Origin: Collinsella sp.
Lineage (GTDB): Bacteria; Actinomycetota; Coriobacteriia; Coriobacteriales; Coriobacteriaceae
Reading direction: 5' to 3'
DNA: 64,000 nt
Assembly: GCA_019414025.1 (NCBI GenBank)
Contig: DXMU01000019.1
Coordinates: forward strand, 62,001-126,000
In this document: piece by piece, positions 60,830 through 64,000 of the stretch
Layout: the number at the start of each line of letters is the position of its first letter
Numbering within the stretch: the first letter of the stretch is position 1
Position numbers and translations under genes: made by a program
The notes under the pieces: generated by a model
The model's database searches: none
What the model saw: the letters and a program-made list of their open reading frames with translations, nothing else
Told to the model about the DNA's origin: nothing

Positions 60830-61018
60830 ATGCAAACGTGCACTGGAGTTGGCAAGACCCGCTGCAACGGGTGCCATCCGTGCCTCTATCTTATCTGCAA
60901 GCGCTCTGTCTCGCAAGCGTTGCAGCAAATGGGTGAAAGGTGCGAGCGGGTGAAATATTGTCCGCACGGGCCCGTAAGCTTCTCAGTAAGGTTAAGTGCC
61001 GGTTTATTCGGTCGTTAG
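60830..61018 (+). CDS. Possible small Cys-rich protein
   Basis: A 62-codon frame carries eight Cys residues in CTGVGKTRCNGCHPCLYLICK and CERVKYCPHG, hinting at a zinc site. There is no ribosome binding site before the ATG, and it could be chance. The start codon and reality are uncertain. Confidence 0.25.
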   Translation: MQTCTGVGKTRCNGCHPCLYLICKRSVSQALQQMGERCERVKYCPHGPVSFSVRLSAGLFGR

Positions 61019-61028
61019 AGGAGTTGCC

Positions 61029-61355
61029 ATGTACGAGCCTTCACGTGTTCTTTTGTCGTTTCATATTGCAGGATTTCAGTATGCCGATGGCGCCTTGGTC
61101 TTGGGCGATCTTAAAGTGGGCGATAAGCTGACGCTGTGTGCCGAGCGCGATAATCCCCATGACCCCGAGGCGGTTGCGATCTATTACGGCAACACCAAGC
61201 TTGGCTATGTTCCGGGAGACGAGGTTGGCCCGCTGTCCTTGATGATGTATTACGGGCATGGGGACGTATTTGAAGCCCGTGTGCAGCAGGTTGCTCCCGA
61301 GCGCAGCCCGTGGCATCAGGTGCGCGTTGGACTCTATGTGGTGGATGCCCGCTAG
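61029..61355 (+). CDS. HIRAN-domain protein
   Basis: The 108-residue protein is almost only a HIRAN domain: IAGFQYADGALVLGDLKVGDKL, then AERDNPHDPEAVAIYYGNTKLGYVP. HIRAN domains bind DNA ends in eukaryotic HLTF/Rad5; bacterial stand-alone members are of unknown role. The ATG at 61029 follows GAGGAG. The next small gene starts 18 bases later on the same strand, so they are probably an operon. Confidence 0.85.
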   Translation: MYEPSRVLLSFHIAGFQYADGALVLGDLKVGDKLTLCAERDNPHDPEAVAIYYGNTKLGYVPGDEVGPLSLMMYYGHGDVFEARVQQVAPERSPWHQVRVGLYVVDAR

Positions 61356-61373
61356 TCGGCAATGGAGGCTGCC

Positions 61374-61553
61374 ATGTTTGATGACGATGGTCTGTTTAAT
61401 CTGACGGATGACCCGTTTGAGTGGGATATGCTGCTCGACGATGATGAGCTGGAGCAGGACCGGAAGAAGCGGCAGGACAAGAACGCCCAGGGTGACGCGT
61501 CGAAAAAGAAAGACAAACGCCGCCGAGGTCCGTTCGACGGGCTCTTTGGCTAA
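61374..61553 (+). CDS. Small acidic/basic hypothetical protein
   Basis: The 59-residue protein has an acidic N-terminal half (MFDDDGLFNLTDDPFEWDML) and a Lys/Arg-rich C-terminal half (KKKDKRRRGPFDGLFG). GGAGG lies five bases before the ATG at 61374. No family is recognised. It follows the HIRAN gene closely, so they may act together. Confidence 0.7.
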   Translation: MFDDDGLFNLTDDPFEWDMLLDDDELEQDRKKRQDKNAQGDASKKKDKRRRGPFDGLFG

Positions 61554-61619
61554 CCGACGCGCCAAAGCGTCTGTATACTAGGCACGTGTTAGACACGTTG
61601 CGAAATGAGGATACAGACG

Positions 61620-62165
61620 ATGATGTGGTTTACCGCCGACCTGCACCTGGGCGATACGAATATCTTGCACGATATGGATCGGCCGTTTGATTCGGTCGAG
61701 GAGATGAACCGCAAGGTCATCGATGCCATCAATGAGTGCGTGGCGACGGACGACCGTCTCTATATTTTGGGTGACTTTACCTATCGTTTGCCCCTGGCGG
61801 AGGCAGTGCGCCTGCGCGAGCGTATCAAATGCCAGAACGTGGCGCTCATTCGTGGCAACCATGACGGCGATTGGGAAGATCCGGACGTACCGCAGATTTG
61901 GGATGAGGTGCGCGATTACCTGGAGGTTGCCCCGGGCTATGCCAAGGGCCATCGTCTGGTGATGAGCCACTACCCCATGCTCAGCTGGAATGGCAAGGCG
62001 CGTGGCGCCATCATGCTGCACGGGCATATCCACAGCAGGGGAGACCGCACCAACGCGCGCAACCGCGATCGCGAACGTCCCATTTACCGCTACGATGTGG
62101 GCCTCGACGCCAACAACTACAAGCCCGTAAGCCGAGACCAGATCCTGAATTTCTTTGGCCTGTAG
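61620..62165 (+). CDS. Calcineurin-like metallophosphoesterase
   Basis: The 181-residue protein has the phosphoesterase motifs: DLHLGDTNIL (D-x-H), GDFTYR, GNHDGDW, SHYPML and GHIHSR. Two metals should be bound. The compact size matches the YfcE-like or prophage-type family; the substrate is not known. The ATG at 61620 is favoured over an in-frame ATG at 61605, since GAGG lies nine bases before it. Confidence 0.87.
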   Translation: MMWFTADLHLGDTNILHDMDRPFDSVEEMNRKVIDAINECVATDDRLYILGDFTYRLPLAEAVRLRERIKCQNVALIRGNHDGDWEDPDVPQIWDEVRDYLEVAPGYAKGHRLVMSHYPMLSWNGKARGAIMLHGHIHSRGDRTNARNRDRERPIYRYDVGLDANNYKPVSRDQILNFFGL

Positions 62166-62171
62166 CTCGCA

Positions 62172-62208
62172 AACCGCCACGAAGGGGACAGGCACCTTTG
62201 TGGCGGTT
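62172..62208. repeat. GGGAC-core palindrome (AACCGCCACGAAGG type)
   Basis: AACCGCCACGAAGG and CCTTTGTGGCGGTT pair with a mismatch and enclose GGACAGGCA. It starts seven bases after the metallophosphoesterase stop. It is the typical GGGGACAGGCACC form of this family. Confidence 0.8.
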
Positions 62209-62303
62209 CTGGCGCCGTTGCCATTATGGCAGAGGCGCCTTTTTTGTCCGCGCGGCGCGGTAGAGTGTAGACGGTTTAAATTTGCGTCCATCGAGGAGCT
62301 GCC

Positions 62304-64000
62304 ATGAACGAGATCAAGTGCCCGCATTGCGGCGAAGTGTTTAAGGTCGATGCGTCCGGCTATGCAGATATCGTCAAACAGGTGCGCGATGCCGAGTTCT
62401 CGCGCGATCTTGATGAGCGTGTGAAGGCGGTCCAGCGCGAGGGCGAGCAGGCGCTGGAGCTTGAGCGTTCGCGTTCGGCGTCTGCCCTGCAGGAGGCGGA
62501 GTCTCAGCGCGACGCTGAGCTCGTAGAGCAGAAGAACGCTGCGGCTCAACAGCTGGCGCAAGAAGTCGCCAAGCGCGATGCCGAGCTTGCCGAGCTACGC
62601 GCCAAGCTCGAGGGCGCTGCCGCAGAGCGCGAGAGCGCAAGCCAGCGCGCGGCGGTTGAGGCCCGCGCCGATGCTCAAAAGGAGAATGCCGAACTGCAGC
62701 GCGAGATCGACAAACTGCGTGCGCAGTTGGGGCGCAAAGATGATGAAGCCAGGCTTGCCGAGGCAGCGGCACGCAATGCTGCTCAAAACGACCTGTCCGC
62801 ACGTGATGCCCAGATTGCCGAGCTGCAAGCCAGGCTCGCCGCGGCGGACAAGGCCCAGGAGATGGCGCTTGCTGCTGCTGCGGCCGAGTCGCAGCGTGAG
62901 CTCGAGGCCGCTCGCAGCGAGGCCGAACGTACGCTTGCTGACTATCGCGCGAAGGTTCAGGAGAAGTTTTCCGTCGCAAAGGCTCAGTCCGAGCAGGAGG
63001 CCGAGGGTCTGCGTGCTCAGCTGCGCGAACAGGAACTGACGGCCAAGATGAACCTATCGGAGGCGGTCGCCGCGGTGGAGCGTGAGCGTGACGAGGCCCG
63101 CGCCAAGCTCACGAGTGAGCTGGCGGTGCGCGATTCACGCGAGGAGCAGGCCAAGGCGGCACACGAGCTCGAACTTGCGCAGACCAAGCGCGCGAACGAG
63201 GAACTGATTCGCTACAAGGATGAAGAGATTGAGCGCCTTAAGGACATGAAGGTCCGCCTGTCCACCAAGATGGTGGGCGAGTCGCTCGAGCAGCACTGCG
63301 AGACCGAGTTTAACCGCCTGCGCATGACGGCGTTTCCCAACGCGTATTTCGAGAAGGATAACGATGCATCCGAGGGTACCAAGGGCGACTTTATCTTCCG
63401 CGAGTGTGACGAGAGCGGCAACGAGATCATTTCGATCATGTTCGAGATGAAAAACGAGAACGACGAGACCGCGACCAAACACAAGAACGAGGATTTCTTT
63501 AAGAAACTCGATCACGATCGCCGCCAGAAAGGCTGCGAGTATGCGGTGCTCTGCACCCTGCTGGAGCCCGAGAGTGACCTCTATAACGCGGGTATCGTCG
63601 ACGTGAGCTACCGCTATGAGAAGATGTACGTGATCCGCCCGCAGTTCTTCATTCCCATGATTACGCTCCTTCGCAACGCCGCTATGGGTTCGCTTCGCTA
63701 TAAGCAGGAACTGGCGGAGTACAAACAGCAGAATATCGATGTCACGAACTTCGAAGCCAAGATGGAGAAGTTCAAGGATGGCTTCTCGCGCAACTACAAC
63801 CTGGCGAGCAAGCAATTCGAGTCGGCAATCAAGGAGATCGATGCCGCCATTAAGCAGCTCGAGAAGACCAAGGACGATTTGCGCCGCAGCACCGAGAACC
63901 TACGCTTGGCCCACAACAAGGCCGATGAGCTTACCATTCGCAAGCTCACATGGGGCAACAAGACCATGAAGGCAGCGTTTGACGAGGCACGCGAGGCTGC
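62304..64000 (+). CDS. DUF2130 protein with long coiled coil (runs off the window)
   Basis: At least 565 codons are present. The start has a zinc-ribbon-like CPHCGEVF at residues 6-13, followed by an alanine/glutamate-rich coiled coil (about 25-310), and then the DUF2130 domain (about 320-500) with GESLEQHCETEFNRLR, NASEGTKGDFIFRE-type segments, EMKNENDET and the DFFKKLDHDRRQKGCEYAVL region. The E-x-K pattern suggests a PD-(D/E)xK-like nuclease fold. The ATG at 62304 follows GAGGAG. Proteins of this type are common but uncharacterised. Confidence 0.85.
   Translation, partial: MNEIKCPHCGEVFKVDASGYADIVKQVRDAEFSRDLDERVKAVQREGEQALELERSRSASALQEAESQRDAELVEQKNAAAQQLAQEVAKRDAELAELRAKLEGAAAERESASQRAAVEARADAQKENAELQREIDKLRAQLGRKDDEARLAEAAARNAAQNDLSARDAQIAELQARLAAADKAQEMALAAAAAESQRELEAARSEAERTLADYRAKVQEKFSVAKAQSEQEAEGLRAQLREQELTAKMNLSEAVAAVERERDEARAKLTSELAVRDSREEQAKAAHELELAQTKRANEELIRYKDEEIERLKDMKVRLSTKMVGESLEQHCETEFNRLRMTAFPNAYFEKDNDASEGTKGDFIFRECDESGNEIISIMFEMKNENDETATKHKNEDFFKKLDHDRRQKGCEYAVLCTLLEPESDLYNAGIVDVSYRYEKMYVIRPQFFIPMITLLRNAAMGSLRYKQELAEYKQQNIDVTNFEAKMEKFKDGFSRNYNLASKQFESAIKEIDAAIKQLEKTKDDLRRSTENLRLAHNKADELTIRKLTWGNKTMKAAFDEAREA

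Overview
The window is gene-dense, GC-rich (about 60 percent by eye) bacterial chromosome with short intergenic gaps and strong AAGGAG-type ribosome binding sites. The gene families suggest a gut actinobacterium of the Coriobacteriia, most likely Collinsella: a choloylglycine (bile salt) hydrolase, a BspA-type leucine-rich surface protein, reverse rubrerythrin, NCS2 permeases and GGDEF/EAL proteins. The genus is an inference from gene content; no rRNA, tRNA, prophage or CRISPR array is present to confirm it.

Layout. 1-7855: the tail of a MoxR-type ATPase, a DUF58 protein, a transglutaminase-like membrane protein whose catalytic Cys is Ser, and a 1414-residue LRR surface protein, read as one operon. 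7861-15561: ung, a DMT exporter with a divergent LysR gene, a MATE pump, rRNA methyltransferases, small hypothetical proteins and a GNAT enzyme. 15816-23461: a TetM-like translation GTPase, then an AAA ATPase, a UvrA paralogue, a second AAA ATPase and trmL, with palindromes at four consecutive gene borders. 23557-32253: a CobW GTPase, redox proteins, two tandem c-di-GMP proteins and a patatin. 32416-34450: thiM, a thiamine-binding protein and thiE behind a TPP riboswitch. 34548-41284: HAD phosphatase, LysR, a MetE-like methyltransferase, uracil and purine permeases and an esterase. 41478-51140: a degenerate peptide deformylase, bile salt hydrolase, Kup, a second DMT/LysR pair, an HTH-aminotransferase fusion, a canonical deformylase and an MFS pump. 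51293-57898: a winged-helix/RGG protein, pdxST with divergent pdxR, a nuclease-like gene bracketed by two 119-bp elements, and rubrerythrin. 58155-64000: alcohol and aldehyde dehydrogenases, a HIRAN protein, a metallophosphoesterase and a truncated DUF2130 gene.

How the genes work together. Cofactor supply is local and regulated: thiamine salvage by riboswitch, PLP synthesis probably by PdxR. Nucleobase import (two NCS2 permeases), potassium import and bile acid deconjugation fit intestinal life. Several divergent transporter/LysR pairs look like self-contained inducible export modules.

The most unusual material is of two kinds. First, several families of intergenic palindromes: GGGAC-core hairpins, GACTAGTC tandem hairpins, TCCCA hairpins, and two 119-bp elements with inverted ends flanking an AbiEi/DUF559-like gene. 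Many sit directly at stop codons. Second, intact genes that have lost textbook catalytic residues: the transglutaminase (Cys to Ser), one peptide deformylase (HExxH to HMxxH) and an ArsC-like protein (Cys to Ser).
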